From positions 310,001 to 374,000 of the forward strand of contig NZ_FNQM01000001.1 of the NCBI RefSeq assembly GCF_900107585.1: DNA of 64,000 nt, written 5' to 3'. This document shows positions 35,549 through 44,757 of the stretch, piece after piece. Source of the stretch: Rubrimonas cliftonensis (GTDB lineage Bacteria; Pseudomonadota; Alphaproteobacteria; Rhodobacterales; Rhodobacteraceae). The notes under the pieces were generated by a model. It had not been told where the DNA came from. It did no database searches and was given only the letters and a program-made list of their open reading frames with translations. The translations under genes and the position numbers were made by a program. Position 1 is the stretch's first letter; every line of letters starts with the position of its first letter.

Positions 35549-37525
35549 ATGACCGACCAGCCCGTGTATCAGGCCCTCGCCCGCAAGCACCGTCCGCAGG
35601 ACTTCGCGGCGCTGATCGGCCAGGAGGCGATGGTGCGCGTGCTGCGCAACGCCTTCGCATCAGACCGCATCCATCACGCCTTCGTGCTGACCGGCGTGCG
35701 CGGCGTCGGCAAGACGACCACCGCCCGCATCATCGCCAAGGGCCTCAACTGCGAGGGCGTGGACGGAAGCGGCGGCCCCACGGTTGCGCCCTGCGGCGTC
35801 TGCGAGCCGTGCCGGCGCATCGCCGAGGGGCGCTACATCGACGTGCTGGAGATCGACGCCGCCTCCAACACCGGCGTCGACTTCGTGCGCGACGTCACCG
35901 AGATGGCGCGAACCGCGCCCTCGGGCCGCTTCCGCGTGTTCATCCTCGACGAGGTGCACATGCTCTCCACCAGCGCCTTCAACGCGCTGCTGAAGACGCT
36001 GGAGGAGCCGCCGCCCCATGTGAAGTTCATTTTCGCCACCACCGAGATCCGCAAGGTGCCGGCCACCATCCTCAGCCGATGCCAGCGATTCGACCTCCGG
36101 CGCATCGAGCCGGAGGTGATGATGGGCTACCTGCGCGGCGTGGCCGAGGCGGAGGGCGCGGCGATCGCCAACGACGCGCTGGCGCTGATCACGCGGGCGG
36201 CGGGCGGCTCGGTGCGCGACGCGCTGTCGCTGATGGACCAGGCGCTGACGCCCGGCGGGCCGGAGACCAGCGCCGCCGAGGTGCGCGCGATGCTCGGCCT
36301 CGCAGACCGCGGCCGCGTACTCGACCTTTTCGAGGCGATCATGCGCGGCGACGCCGCCGGCGCGCTCGCCGAGCTTGGCGCGCAATACGCCGACGGCGCC
36401 GACCCGGAGGCGGTGCTGCGCGATCTCGCCGAGGTGACGCACTGGCTCTCGGTCGTGAAGGTGGCGCCAGACGCCGCCGACGACCCCGCCGCGGCGGCGG
36501 CGGAGCGCGAGCGCGGCCGGGCGCTGGCGGAGCGGCTCGGCATGCGCAGCCTCGCGCGCGCCTGGCAGATGCTGCTCAAGGCGCTGGAGGAGGTCGCGGT
36601 CGCGCCCAACGTCATGATGGCCGCAGAGATGGCCGTGATCCGGTTGACCCATGTGGCGGACCTGCCCAGTCCCGAGGATCTCGTGCGCCGCCTCTCGGCC
36701 GGCGGGTCGCCAGGGTCGGCGTCGGCGTCGGCGTCCGGGCCGCGCAACGCCCCCGCGCCCGACCGCAATGGCGACGGAGACGGTTCCGCCGGCCCCGCTC
36801 GCGGCGCGGGGCAGGAAGCGCGGATCGCGCAGCCGCCCACCCGCGCGGCGGTCACGGCGGTCTCGGCAGGCGCGGCGGTCTCGGCTCAGCCTGCGCGCGC
36901 CGGACAGGCCGTGGCGCAGGCGCCGGCGGCGCGGGCCGAGCGCGCGCCCCACCCTGAACCGCCGCCCGAACCGGAGACCGAGCCGGAGCCGGAGCCGGAG
37001 CCGGAGGAGGCGCCCGCGGCCCTCCTTCCCTATGCGGATTTCGACGCGGTGATCGCGCTGATCCGCGCGCGGCGCGATCTCCGCCTGCTGGTCAACGTCG
37101 AGCGGGGACTGCGCGTCGCCGAGTGCCGGCCGGGGCGCATCCGAGCCGCTCTCGCCCCGGGAACCGACGCCGCGCTGCTCACGGAGCTCGCCGGCCGGCT
37201 GACCGCATGGACCGGCGCCCGCTGGAGCGTCTCGCAGGCGCCGGACTGCGACGCGCCCACGATCGAGGAGCGCCGCGCCGCCGAGGCCGCCGCGATGCGC
37301 GCGGAGGCGGCGCGGAACCCGCTCGTCGCGGCCGCCCTCGCCGCCTTCCCCGGCGCCGAGATCGCGACGGTTCGGCCCTTCGCGCAGGAGGTGGACGCTC
37401 CCTCGGACACCATCGACGACGAGGGCGACGTCGCGCCCCCGGACGAAGACTACGACGGCGCGCCGCCGCTCGACGCCTACGCCGGCGAGGACTGGTCGCC
37501 GTTCGATCCTTTCGAAGAGTCGTAG
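35549..37525 (+). CDS. dnaX: DNA polymerase III subunits gamma/tau
   Basis: DnaX, 658 residues, the clamp-loader ATPase. The AAA+ Walker A GVRGVGKTTTARIIAKG, a zinc module (CEGVDG ... CGVCEPC), Walker B FILDEVHMLS, sensor 1 FIFATTE and SRCQRFDLRRI are all present in the first 220 residues. An Ala/Pro/Glu-rich linker (about 390-490, with PEPEPEPE repeats) precedes the tau C-terminal domain. No slippery frameshift site for gamma was identified. It heads the dnaX-ybaB-recR cluster. Confidence 0.96.
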   Translation: MTDQPVYQALARKHRPQDFAALIGQEAMVRVLRNAFASDRIHHAFVLTGVRGVGKTTTARIIAKGLNCEGVDGSGGPTVAPCGVCEPCRRIAEGRYIDVLEIDAASNTGVDFVRDVTEMARTAPSGRFRVFILDEVHMLSTSAFNALLKTLEEPPPHVKFIFATTEIRKVPATILSRCQRFDLRRIEPEVMMGYLRGVAEAEGAAIANDALALITRAAGGSVRDALSLMDQALTPGGPETSAAEVRAMLGLADRGRVLDLFEAIMRGDAAGALAELGAQYADGADPEAVLRDLAEVTHWLSVVKVAPDAADDPAAAAAERERGRALAERLGMRSLARAWQMLLKALEEVAVAPNVMMAAEMAVIRLTHVADLPSPEDLVRRLSAGGSPGSASASASGPRNAPAPDRNGDGDGSAGPARGAGQEARIAQPPTRAAVTAVSAGAAVSAQPARAGQAVAQAPAARAERAPHPEPPPEPETEPEPEPEPEEAPAALLPYADFDAVIALIRARRDLRLLVNVERGLRVAECRPGRIRAALAPGTDAALLTELAGRLTAWTGARWSVSQAPDCDAPTIEERRAAEAAAMRAEAARNPLVAAALAAFPGAEIATVRPFAQEVDAPSDTIDDEGDVAPPDEDYDGAPPLDAYAGEDWSPFDPFEES

Positions 37526-37593
37526 GCCCGCGACTGGCCGCCCGCCACGGCCTCCGGTAAGCAGACTGACAGGCGAAGGGAGAGGAGCCGGCA

Positions 37594-37932
37594 ATGTTCA
37601 AGGGTCTCGGCGACATGGCCAAGCTGATGCAGCAGGCCAAGCAGATGCAGGAGCGGCTTGCCGAGGCGCAGGAGCGCGTCGCCTCGATCGAGGCCGAAGG
37701 CGGCTCCGGCGCCGGCCTCGTCACCGCGGCGGTCAGCGGCCGGGGCGAGCTGCGGCGGCTCTCCATCGACCCCTCGCTGATGGTCGAGGGCGAGCGCGAG
37801 GTGCTCGAGGATCTCGTGGTCGCAGCCGTGAACGACGCGCACGCCAAGGCGCAGGAGGCCGCGCAGGCCGAAATGGCGAAGATCACCGAAGGCATGGCGC
37901 TGCCCCCCGGCATGGCCCCGCCGTTCGGCTGA
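37594..37932 (+). CDS. ybaB: YbaB/EbfC-family nucleoid-associated protein
   Basis: A 112-residue DNA-binding protein. MFKGLGDMAKLMQQAKQMQERL is the typical helical start, followed by the VSGRGELRRLSIDPSLM beta segment and a Met/Pro-rich tail. It forms dimers that bridge DNA. It sits between dnaX and recR as in most proteobacteria; GGGAGAGGAG precedes the ATG. Confidence 0.95.
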   Translation: MFKGLGDMAKLMQQAKQMQERLAEAQERVASIEAEGGSGAGLVTAAVSGRGELRRLSIDPSLMVEGEREVLEDLVVAAVNDAHAKAQEAAQAEMAKITEGMALPPGMAPPFG

Positions 37933-37950
37933 GCCGGCCGGTGTCCGCCG

Positions 37951-38550
37951 GTGGCGTCGATGGATGACGGCGGGGAGATTCAGCGCCTGATCGCGCTGAT
38001 GGCCAAGCTGCCGGGGCTCGGGCCGCGCTCCGCGCGCCGCGCCGTGCTGGCGCTGGTGCGGCGGCGCGAGGCGCTGCTCGCGCCGCTGGCCGAGGCGATG
38101 GCCACTGTCGCCGAGCGCGCCAGGCTCTGCGCGCGCTGCGGCAACCTCGACACCACGGAAATCTGCGCGATCTGCCGCGACCCCGAGCGCGACGACGGGC
38201 TGATCTGCGTGGTGGAGGAGGTCGGAGACCTGTGGGCGATGGAGCGCGCAGGCGCCTTCCGCGGGCGCTACCATGTGCTCGGCGGCGTGCTCTCCGCGCT
38301 CGACGGCGTCGGCCCCGATGATCTGCGCATCCCGGCGCTGGCGGAGCGCGCGGCGACCGCCCGCGAGGTCATTCTCGCCCTGAATGCGACGGTCGACGGC
38401 GTGACCACCGCCCACTACGTCGCCGACAGCCTCGCCGCGCTGGGCGTGCCGGTCACCTCGCTCGCGCAGGGCGTGCCCGTGGGCGGCGAGCTCGACTACC
38501 TGGACGACGGCACCATCGGCGCCGCCCTGCGGGCGCGGCGGGCGCTCTGA
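37951..38550 (+). CDS. recR: Recombination protein RecR
   Basis: RecR, 199 residues, a ring-forming partner of RecFO in gap repair. [24 protein letters not shown] is the HhH region, [16 protein letters not shown] the zinc finger, and [28 protein letters not shown] the Toprim domain. A GTG at 37951 or an ATG at 37960 may start it; neither has a strong ribosome binding site. Confidence 0.95.
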   Translation: MASMDDGGEIQRLIALMAKLPGLGPRSARRAVLALVRRREALLAPLAEAMATVAERARLCARCGNLDTTEICAICRDPERDDGLICVVEEVGDLWAMERAGAFRGRYHVLGGVLSALDGVGPDDLRIPALAERAATAREVILALNATVDGVTTAHYVADSLAALGVPVTSLAQGVPVGGELDYLDDGTIGAALRARRAL

Positions 38551-38554
38551 GCCC

Positions 38555-38938
38555 TCAGTCGGGCACCTTGATCATCCGGCCCAGGAACTTGCCGCCGAAG
38601 ATGTGGACGTGGAGGTGCGGCACCTCCTGATGGGCGTCCGGCCCTGCGTTGGAGAGGATGCGATAGCCCTCGCCGCCGGCGATCTGGGCATGGCCGAGCA
38701 TCGCCGCCACCTTGCCCACCGCACGGGTGAAATCCACGATCTCCGCGTCGGACGCCTCCGCGGAGAAGTGGTCGTAGTTGACGTAGGCGCCCTTGGGAAT
38801 GACGAGCACGTGGGTAGGCGCCTGCGGATTGATGTCCTTGAAGGCCAGGCTGTGCTCTGTCTCATGGACCCGCGCGCAGGGGATCTCCCCGCGCAGAATC
38901 CGGGCGAAAATGTTCTGGCTGTCGTACTCATAGGGCAT
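38555..38938 (-). CDS. HIT-family (HINT) nucleotide hydrolase
   Basis: A 127-residue histidine triad protein with FARILRGEIPCARVHE at the start and the active-site HLHVHIFGG (HxHxHxx) near the end. HINT enzymes cleave AMP-linked amines and adenylates. The ATG at 38938 has AGGAG 10 bases upstream. It is convergent with recR with only 4 bases between. Confidence 0.92.
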   Translation of the reverse strand: MPYEYDSQNIFARILRGEIPCARVHETEHSLAFKDINPQAPTHVLVIPKGAYVNYDHFSAEASDAEIVDFTRAVGKVAAMLGHAQIAGGEGYRILSNAGPDAHQEVPHLHVHIFGGKFLGRMIKVPD

Positions 38939-39010
38939 AGGGCGCAATCTCCTGGGCGGCAGGCGTAAAATCTATAGCTGCGCCCGGACCCCCGCGCAAA
39001 GCGCCGCGAT

Positions 39011-39820
39011 TCAACTTCGATGCACGATGCAGTAGCCGCCCTGCGCCTTCACGCGCCGGCAGAGCGACTGCGCGGCGGCGCGGCTGTCCCGGCCCACGCG
39101 CACCGCCCAGTAGGCGGTCGCGTTGCGCCTCAGGTTGTTGCGCACCAGCATCGGCGATTCGCCCTGCAGGGCGGGGTAGCGCTGCTGCAGGCGCCGGAAC
39201 GCGGCCAGCGCGGCGTCGCGCGAGACGGCGCCGGCGAGCTGCGCGCCCCACGGCTGCGAAGTCGCCGAGGCGGCGCGGGTCCGCATCACCGGCAGGCGCT
39301 CGCAGGCGTCGAGGAAGCCGAGATGCGGCTCCAGCGGCGCAGGCTCGACCTCGCGCCCACCAGGCCGGAACCAGTCCGCCGGGCGATCCGTGATCTTCAC
39401 GACATAGGCCCGCGTCTCCGCCGGAAGGCCGCGACGCCCCGCCAGCCAGTCGGAGACGCGCGCCTCGCCGGCGTTGTAGGCCGCCGCGGCGCGACCGAGG
39501 TCGCCGAAGCGGGCGCGCAGCTCGGCGAGGTAGGCCGCGGCGGCGGGAATCGCCTGCGCCGGATCCCACGGGTCGCGCAGCCCGCGCAGGGCCGCGGTGC
39601 CGGGCATGAACTGCGCCACGCCCTGCGCGCCCTTCGGGCTGAGCGCCCGCGCGTCGAAACGGCTCTCGGTCCAGATCAGCCGCGCGAGATAAGGCGCCGG
39701 AAGGCCATGCGCCGCCGCCCCGCGCGCGATCAGCCCGCAGATCTCGCGCGCCTCCCGCCCCTGCGCTGACGGGGCGGCCGAGCAGAGCAGACAGGCCAGG
39801 AGAAACAGACGCGCCAGCAT
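39011..39820 (-). CDS. Lytic transglycosylase (SLT domain)
   Basis: A 269-residue secreted protein with a signal peptide (LARLFLLACLLCSAAPSAQG) and an SLT catalytic domain: LARLIWTESRFDARALSPKGAQGVAQFMPGTA has the catalytic Glu in TESR, followed by AAAYNAGEARVSDWL and ETRAYVVKI. The C-terminal third has no named domain and contains paired Cys. It cleaves the glycan strands of peptidoglycan. The frame stays open far upstream because of GC bias; the ATG at 39820 puts the signal peptide first. Confidence 0.9.
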   Translation of the reverse strand: MLARLFLLACLLCSAAPSAQGREAREICGLIARGAAAHGLPAPYLARLIWTESRFDARALSPKGAQGVAQFMPGTAALRGLRDPWDPAQAIPAAAAYLAELRARFGDLGRAAAAYNAGEARVSDWLAGRRGLPAETRAYVVKITDRPADWFRPGGREVEPAPLEPHLGFLDACERLPVMRTRAASATSQPWGAQLAGAVSRDAALAAFRRLQQRYPALQGESPMLVRNNLRRNATAYWAVRVGRDSRAAAQSLCRRVKAQGGYCIVHRS

Positions 39821-39855
39821 GGCCCGTGATCTACCGCGCAATCGTGACGAACGCG

Positions 39856-40788
39856 TCACGGATGGGCGACGCCGCGACGCTTCGGCCCGACGGCGCATGC
39901 CGCGAACATGATCAGGCCAGCGACCGTCGCGATCATCCCGGCGGCGCTGACCGACCCCTGGTAGCCCAGCCATCCCGGCCCCCAGCCGGCGAGCAGCCAG
40001 CCGAAGAACGCGGAGGCCACGGCGAAGACGAGGCTCCACGCCACCTGCGCGTCCAGCCGGTCGGTCATCAGCCGGGCCGCCGCCGGCGGGCAGATGAACA
40101 TCGCGATGACGATGACCGAGCCCACCGCCTCGAAGGCCGCGACCGCCGCAACCGCCGTCGCCGCCGTCAGCGCGGCGCCGGCGAGCCTCGGCCGCGCGCC
40201 GACGCTGGCCGCGAAGCCCGCGTCGAACGCGCTCAGCGCAAGCTCCTTCCAGAACAGCCGGGCGCAGAGCGCCATCAGCGCCAGCGCCCCGGCCATGCGC
40301 CAGATCTGCGCCGGCGCCGCCGCGAGCGCCTCGGGGTCGAGCAGCGAGCCCCAGCCCTCCGCCTCGAACCAGACGACGCTCTCCAGGTTGCCGTAGAGCG
40401 CATGCTCGACGTCGATGTGCACGGACGACGCCGAACTCAGCTCCAGCGCGACGACGCCGACGGCGAACAGCGTCGTGAACACCACGCCCATCGCCGCCCC
40501 CGGCTCGAGACGGCCGAGCCGACGCACCGCCTCGATCATCGCCGCCGCCGCCAGCGCCGCGACGCCGGCGCCCAGCATCATGGGCCATGTCGAGATCGTC
40601 CCCGTCAGCAGGAAGGCGAGCACGATGCCCGGCAGCGCGACATGGGAGATCGCGTCGCCGATCAGCGCCTGACGACGCAGCAGCAGGAAATTGCCCGGCA
40701 GCGCGCAGGCGAGCGCGCCGAGCAGGGCGGCGACCAGCGGCGGCAGGCCGAGCGCGACGAACTCGGCGTGGCTCATCCCCCCGATCAT
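39856..40788 (-). CDS. Metal ABC transporter permease (SitD/MntD-like)
   Basis: A 310-residue ABC-3 type permease with about eight helices (LRRQALIGDAISHVALPGIVLAFLL is the family signature). It is the last gene of the four-gene manganese/iron or zinc uptake operon, 10 bases after the first permease gene. The presence of two different permeases is typical of SitABCD/TroABCD rather than ZnuABC. A Fur-type palindrome precedes the operon. Confidence 0.88.
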   Translation of the reverse strand: MIGGMSHAEFVALGLPPLVAALLGALACALPGNFLLLRRQALIGDAISHVALPGIVLAFLLTGTISTWPMMLGAGVAALAAAAMIEAVRRLGRLEPGAAMGVVFTTLFAVGVVALELSSASSVHIDVEHALYGNLESVVWFEAEGWGSLLDPEALAAAPAQIWRMAGALALMALCARLFWKELALSAFDAGFAASVGARPRLAGAALTAATAVAAVAAFEAVGSVIVIAMFICPPAAARLMTDRLDAQVAWSLVFAVASAFFGWLLAGWGPGWLGYQGSVSAAGMIATVAGLIMFAACAVGPKRRGVAHP

Positions 40789-40798
40789 GGCGCGGGTC

Positions 40799-42004
40799 TC
40801 ATGGCGCCAGCCTCAGCGCGCCGAGCCGCGCGTCGAAGGCCGCGATCTCGTCGGGCGTGAAGGCCTCCGCGATCGGCCGCAGCCCCTCCATGCCGGGCGC
40901 GCCGGGCGCGTCGGCCCGGGCGAGCGCCCAGCGGGCCTCGTCGCGCAGCGCGGCCGCCGCCGCCGCCCGGCCCGCCATCGTCGGCGCGCCGTCACGGCCG
41001 ATGAGGCCCTCGCCGCGCAGCGCGCGCAGGCTGTCGCGGTCGTGGATCGCCTCGCCCCGCGCCAGCGCGAGCAGCCCCTGGCGCCGGTGCACGCGCCGGC
41101 TCAGCCGGCGTCGCGCCAGCGCCTCGGCGAGCGCGCCGCGCTTCGGCGCCATGAGCATGGAGACGGTGAACAGCGCCGCCGCGCTCAGCACCACCAGCGC
41201 GCCGGTGGGCGCTCCGGGGATCGCCGCCGACAGCGCCGCGCCGATCCATGCAGACACCGCGCCGATCAGCGCCGCGCCCAGCGCGGTGAGGTCGACCCGC
41301 TCGGTCCAGAACCGCGCCGCCGCCGGCGGGATGATCAGCAGCGCGACGATCAGGATCAGCCCCACCACCTTCAGGCCGGTCACGGTCACGGCCAGCGCCA
41401 GCGCGAGGATCGCGAGGTCGACCGCGCGCACGTTCACCCCCACAGCCGCGGCGTAGCCGGGGTCGAAGGAGGCCAGCGTCATGGGCCTGCGCAGCGCGAA
41501 GGTCGCAAGGGCGAGGGCCGCCCCCATGCTGGCGATGGTCAGCGCCTCGGCCTGGAGCATCCCCGCCGTCGCGCCGAGCAGAAAGCCGTCGAGACCCGCC
41601 TGACGCCCGCCGGGCATCGCCTGGATGACGGTCAGCAGCACGACGCCGAAGCCGAAGAAGCTCGCCAGAACGCCGCCGATGGCCGCGTCCTCGCCGAGCC
41701 GCGTGCGGCGCGGGATCGCCTCGACCGCCCAGAGCCCCAGGGCCGCGGACGCCGCCGAGCCCAGCATGAGCCCCGGCAGCCAGCGGCCGTCGCCCCCCAT
41801 CCACACCATCGCGATGAATGCCAGCGCGACGCCCGGCAGGGTCGCATGGGCCGCGGCGTCCGCCGCCAGCGCCCGCCGCCGCAGGAACAGGAACGCTCCG
41901 GCGGCGCCGGCCGCCGCGCCCAGCAGCGCCGCCCCCACCGTCACGAGCGCGGTGTTCCAGCCCGCCGAAAGCGCGAGCGCGCCCAGAAACAGCGCCACAT
42001 CCAT
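40799..42004 (-). CDS. Metal ABC transporter permease with C-terminal cytosolic domain (SitC/MntC-like)
   Basis: A 401-residue protein. Residues 1-280 are an ABC-3 permease (FLRRRALAADAAAHATLPGVALAFIAM). The last 115 residues are soluble and basic-then-acidic (RRRLSRRVHRRQGLLALARGE and on, with a helical DALRALRGEGLIGRDG-like stretch), resembling the winged-helix/DtxR-like tail seen in some SitC/TroC permeases. The ATG at 42004 is 4 bases after the ATPase gene, indicating coupling. Confidence 0.85.
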   Translation of the reverse strand: MDVALFLGALALSAGWNTALVTVGAALLGAAAGAAGAFLFLRRRALAADAAAHATLPGVALAFIAMVWMGGDGRWLPGLMLGSAASAALGLWAVEAIPRRTRLGEDAAIGGVLASFFGFGVVLLTVIQAMPGGRQAGLDGFLLGATAGMLQAEALTIASMGAALALATFALRRPMTLASFDPGYAAAVGVNVRAVDLAILALALAVTVTGLKVVGLILIVALLIIPPAAARFWTERVDLTALGAALIGAVSAWIGAALSAAIPGAPTGALVVLSAAALFTVSMLMAPKRGALAEALARRRLSRRVHRRQGLLALARGEAIHDRDSLRALRGEGLIGRDGAPTMAGRAAAAAALRDEARWALARADAPGAPGMEGLRPIAEAFTPDEIAAFDARLGALRLAP

Positions 42005-42008
42005 CGCT

Positions 42009-42839
42009 CTAGCCCGCCATCGCCTCGGCGCGCGCCTGAGCCAGCCTGCCGCCATAGGCCGCCTGAAGCGCCTCGGGCGTCGCGGCCTCGGCGACGGGCC
42101 CCTCGCTCACCCGCCGCACGTTCATCAGAAGCGCGCGGTCGAAATAGTCGTTCAGCGTCGAGAGGTCGTGATGCACGCAGATCACCACGGCGCCCCGGTC
42201 GCGCAGCTCGCGCAGCAGGGCGATGACGGCGCGCTCGGTCGTCGCGTCGACGCCGGCGAAAGGTTCGTCGAGCAGGAACGCGTCGGCCCCCTGCGCCAGC
42301 GCGCGGGCCAGAAACACGCGCTGCTGCTGGCCGCCGGAGAGCTGCCCGATCTGCCGCTCCGCGAAGTCGGCCATGCCCACGCGATCGAGCGCGGCGAGCG
42401 CCGCCTCGCGGTGGCGGCGGCGCGCGAGGCGGAACAGCCCGATCTCGCGGTAGAGCCCCATCATCGCGACGTCGACGGCGCGGGCGGGGAACTCCCAGTC
42501 CACGCTTGCGCGCTGCGGGACATAGGCGACGCGGCCGCGCGCCCGGGCGAAGGGCTCGCCGAAGAAGCGCACCTCCCCCGCCAGCTTCGGCGCCGCGTCG
42601 ACCATCGCCTTCATCAGGGTGGACTTGCCGGCGCCGTTGGGGCCGACCACGGCCGTCATCGCCCCGGCGGGGAAGGTCGCGTCGACGGCGAAGACCGCGG
42701 GCCGCTCGCCATAGGACACGGTGACGCTGCGCACCGTGACGGCGTCGCGCGCCTCGGCGCCGCGATGCGCGCCGACGACCTCGAGCATCCCGCCGAGGCC
42801 GGAGGCGCGCAGGGCTGACGCGTCGCCCCCCGTGCTCAC
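42009..42839 (-). CDS. Metal ABC transporter ATP-binding protein (SitB/MntB-like)
   Basis: A 276-residue ATPase with Walker A GPNGAGKST, LSGGQQQRVFLARALAQ signature and Walker B FLLDEPFAG; CVHHDLSTLN is the switch region with an unusual HHD (HDL) pattern typical of metal transporters. It starts with GTG overlapping the stop of the binding protein gene by 3 bases (GTGA). Confidence 0.92.
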   Translation of the reverse strand: MSTGGDASALRASGLGGMLEVVGAHRGAEARDAVTVRSVTVSYGERPAVFAVDATFPAGAMTAVVGPNGAGKSTLMKAMVDAAPKLAGEVRFFGEPFARARGRVAYVPQRASVDWEFPARAVDVAMMGLYREIGLFRLARRRHREAALAALDRVGMADFAERQIGQLSGGQQQRVFLARALAQGADAFLLDEPFAGVDATTERAVIALLRELRDRGAVVICVHHDLSTLNDYFDRALLMNVRRVSEGPVAEAATPEALQAAYGGRLAQARAEAMAG

Positions 42840-43792
42840 GCCGCCACCTCCAGCCGTCCGTTGAGGCCGCGCTCGGGCGCGGCGCCGCCGAGCGCGCGGG
42901 CGATGACCGTCACGTTGTGGTCGATCATGCCCACATAGGTGCCCTCATAGGAGCCTTCCGCGCCCATCGCGTCTGCAAAGAGCTCCGCGCCGATGCTCAC
43001 CCGCCAGCCCTGCGCGGCGGCCCCCTCCACCAGCGCGCGCACGTTGCGTTGCGCAACGGAGCTCTCCACGAACACCGCCGGCACGCGGCGCGCGACGATC
43101 AGCGCCACCAGTTCCTCGATGCGCCGCAGTCCCGCCTCCGCCTCGGTGGAGACGCCCTGCACGCCCTCGACGTCGAAGCCGTAGGCGCGGCCGAAATAGC
43201 CGAAGGCGTCATGCGCGGTCACCAGCATGCGGGCCGCCTCGGGCACCGAGGCCAGCGTCTCGCGCGCGTAGCGGTCGAGCCTCGTCATATCGTCGAGATA
43301 GACCTGCGCGTTGGCGCCGAAATCGTCGGCGCCCGCGGGCTGGGCCTCCGACAGCGCCGCCGCCACCGCCTCCACGGCGTGCCGCCACTGCGGCGGGGCC
43401 ATCCAGAGATGAGGGTCGAACCGGCCGGCATAGTCCGCATGCGCCAGCAGCGTCGCCTCGGGCGCGGCCTCGGCGACCGCCACGACACGCCGCCTGGCGC
43501 CCAGATCCAGCAGCAGCTCCTCGAGCTGCGCCTCCAGATAGAGCCCGTTCCACAGAACGAGGCCCGCGCGCGACAGCGCCAGCACGTCGGTCCGCGTCTG
43601 CCGGTAGCCGTGCGGATCGACGCCCGGCCCCATCAGCGCCCGAACCGAAACCCTGTCGCCGCCGATCGCGCGCGCGGCGTCCGCGATCATCGCGGTCGTC
43701 GCCACGACATCCAGTCGGTCCGACCCGGCGGCGAGCGCCGGAGCCGCGCATAAGGCGGCTCCGGCCTTAACCAGCGCGCGTCGCGAGAGCAT
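42836..43792 (-). CDS. Metal ABC transporter substrate-binding protein (SitA/MntA-like)
   Basis: A 318-residue periplasmic cluster-9 binding protein. The N-terminus has a twin-Arg-like MLSRRALVKAGAALCAAPALA signal. Metal-site residues occur in GVDPHGYR, FDPHLWM, and VTAHDAFGYF, with a final Asp in the VGMIDHNV segment. ZnuA-type His-rich loops are missing, which points to Mn or Fe rather than Zn. The ATG at 43792 follows AGGAGAGG and lies 14 bases after the Fur-type palindrome. Confidence 0.9.
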   Translation of the reverse strand: MLSRRALVKAGAALCAAPALAAGSDRLDVVATTAMIADAARAIGGDRVSVRALMGPGVDPHGYRQTRTDVLALSRAGLVLWNGLYLEAQLEELLLDLGARRRVVAVAEAAPEATLLAHADYAGRFDPHLWMAPPQWRHAVEAVAAALSEAQPAGADDFGANAQVYLDDMTRLDRYARETLASVPEAARMLVTAHDAFGYFGRAYGFDVEGVQGVSTEAEAGLRRIEELVALIVARRVPAVFVESSVAQRNVRALVEGAAAQGWRVSIGAELFADAMGAEGSYEGTYVGMIDHNVTVIARALGGAAPERGLNGRLEVAA

Positions 43793-43806
43793 GATGCCTC
43801 TCCTGT

Positions 43807-43827
43807 TAATGCGAATTATTCTCATTA
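43807..43827. promoter_or_regulatory. Fur/Mur-type operator palindrome
   Basis: A 21-base palindrome with half-sites TAATGAGAAT and ATTCGCATTA around a central A (minus-strand reading). Only one base pair of each arm fails to match. The core TGAGAAT-N-ATTCGCA matches the 7-1-7 Fur box. It lies 14 bases before the metal-binding protein start and 102 before the hydrolase start, so it could repress the transporter when Fe or Mn is plentiful. Confidence 0.7.
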
Positions 43828-43928
43828 GAATGGAGAGGCCGGACGCGAAGTCAAGCACGACGCTGGCGGCGGTCGCGCGCCCGGTGATAAACTATGCGCC
43901 AAAAGTGATTGCAGGAGAGCTTGCGACG

Positions 43929-44714
43929 GTGCGCAGAAGCCAGACCACGCCGAACGGCCAGCCGCCGATCCTTTTTCTGCACGGCGCGTTCGGCGGCCCC
44001 GAGATGTGGCGGCGCTTCATCGCGCCCTGGTTCGCCGCAAGAGGCCGCGAAGTCGCCACGCCCGATCTTCGGACCGGGCCGCACGCGCGGCTTCGCGCCT
44101 ATGTCGCCGCCGCGCGGGCCGCGGCCGATGCGCTGGATGCGCCGCCTGTCGTGGTGGGCCATTCGCTCGGCGGCCTCATCGCGCAGCATCTCGCGGCGGA
44201 GCGGCCGGTGGCCGGGCTTGCGCTGGTGGGGTCGCCCGGCCCCTTCGGGATCGCGCCCTCGCTGATGCAGCTGTCGACGGTGCGGCCGCGGGCCCTCGCG
44301 GCGCTTCTCGCCGCGCAGGCCGGGGCCGGCGCGCTGCTCAGCGTGGCGGCGGTGCGCGAGACGCTGTTCACCTCCGACACGCCAGAGACCTGGATCCGCG
44401 AGCACGCACCCTCGCCCGCGCCGGAGAGCCCCCTGGCGCTGCTCGACGCGATGACCTGGGATCTGCCGGCGTGGATGCTGGCCAGACGAGCGCCGACGCT
44501 GGCGCTTCTGGGGGCCGCCGACGCCTTCATTCCGCCGACCGACCTCATGGCGCTCGCCGCGTTCTATGGCGCCGAGACGGCCGTCCTCGCCGAAATGGCC
44601 CACGGCGCGCCGATTGACCCGCATTGGAAGCGGATCGCGTGGCGTCTCGATGCGTGGATGGAGGAGAAGGTGGCGCCGCGGCTCGCCCGGGACGAAGCCG
44701 CCGCGCTGGTCTGA
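43929..44714 (+). CDS. Alpha/beta hydrolase
   Basis: A 261-residue hydrolase with the oxyanion segment FLHGAFGGPEMWRRF, the nucleophile elbow VGHSLGGLIAQ (Ser in GHSLGG), an Asp in GAADAFIP and the catalytic His in MAHGAPID. Substrate unknown. The GTG at 43929 is preferred because AGGAGA lies 10 bases upstream; the frame is open back to 43791 across the Fur-type box, but that part is not protein-like. Confidence 0.82.
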   Translation: MRRSQTTPNGQPPILFLHGAFGGPEMWRRFIAPWFAARGREVATPDLRTGPHARLRAYVAAARAAADALDAPPVVVGHSLGGLIAQHLAAERPVAGLALVGSPGPFGIAPSLMQLSTVRPRALAALLAAQAGAGALLSVAAVRETLFTSDTPETWIREHAPSPAPESPLALLDAMTWDLPAWMLARRAPTLALLGAADAFIPPTDLMALAAFYGAETAVLAEMAHGAPIDPHWKRIAWRLDAWMEEKVAPRLARDEAAALV

Positions 44715-44716
44715 AC

Positions 44717-44740
44717 GCCGTCGCCCGGGCGGGCGGCGGC
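44717..44740. terminator. Hairpin between the hydrolase and degQ
   Basis: A 10-bp stem with one G-T wobble (GCCGTCGCCC / GGGCGGCGGC) and a GGGC loop lies 2 bases after the hydrolase stop and 17 bases after the end of the convergent degQ. Confidence 0.55.
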
Positions 44741-44757
44741 GAAGATCGGCCTTTGAC

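Noticed and set aside
36943-37005. Repeated Glu-Pro codons in dnaX as a separate repeat element
   Set aside because: They encode the low-complexity linker of DnaX and are explained by protein composition.
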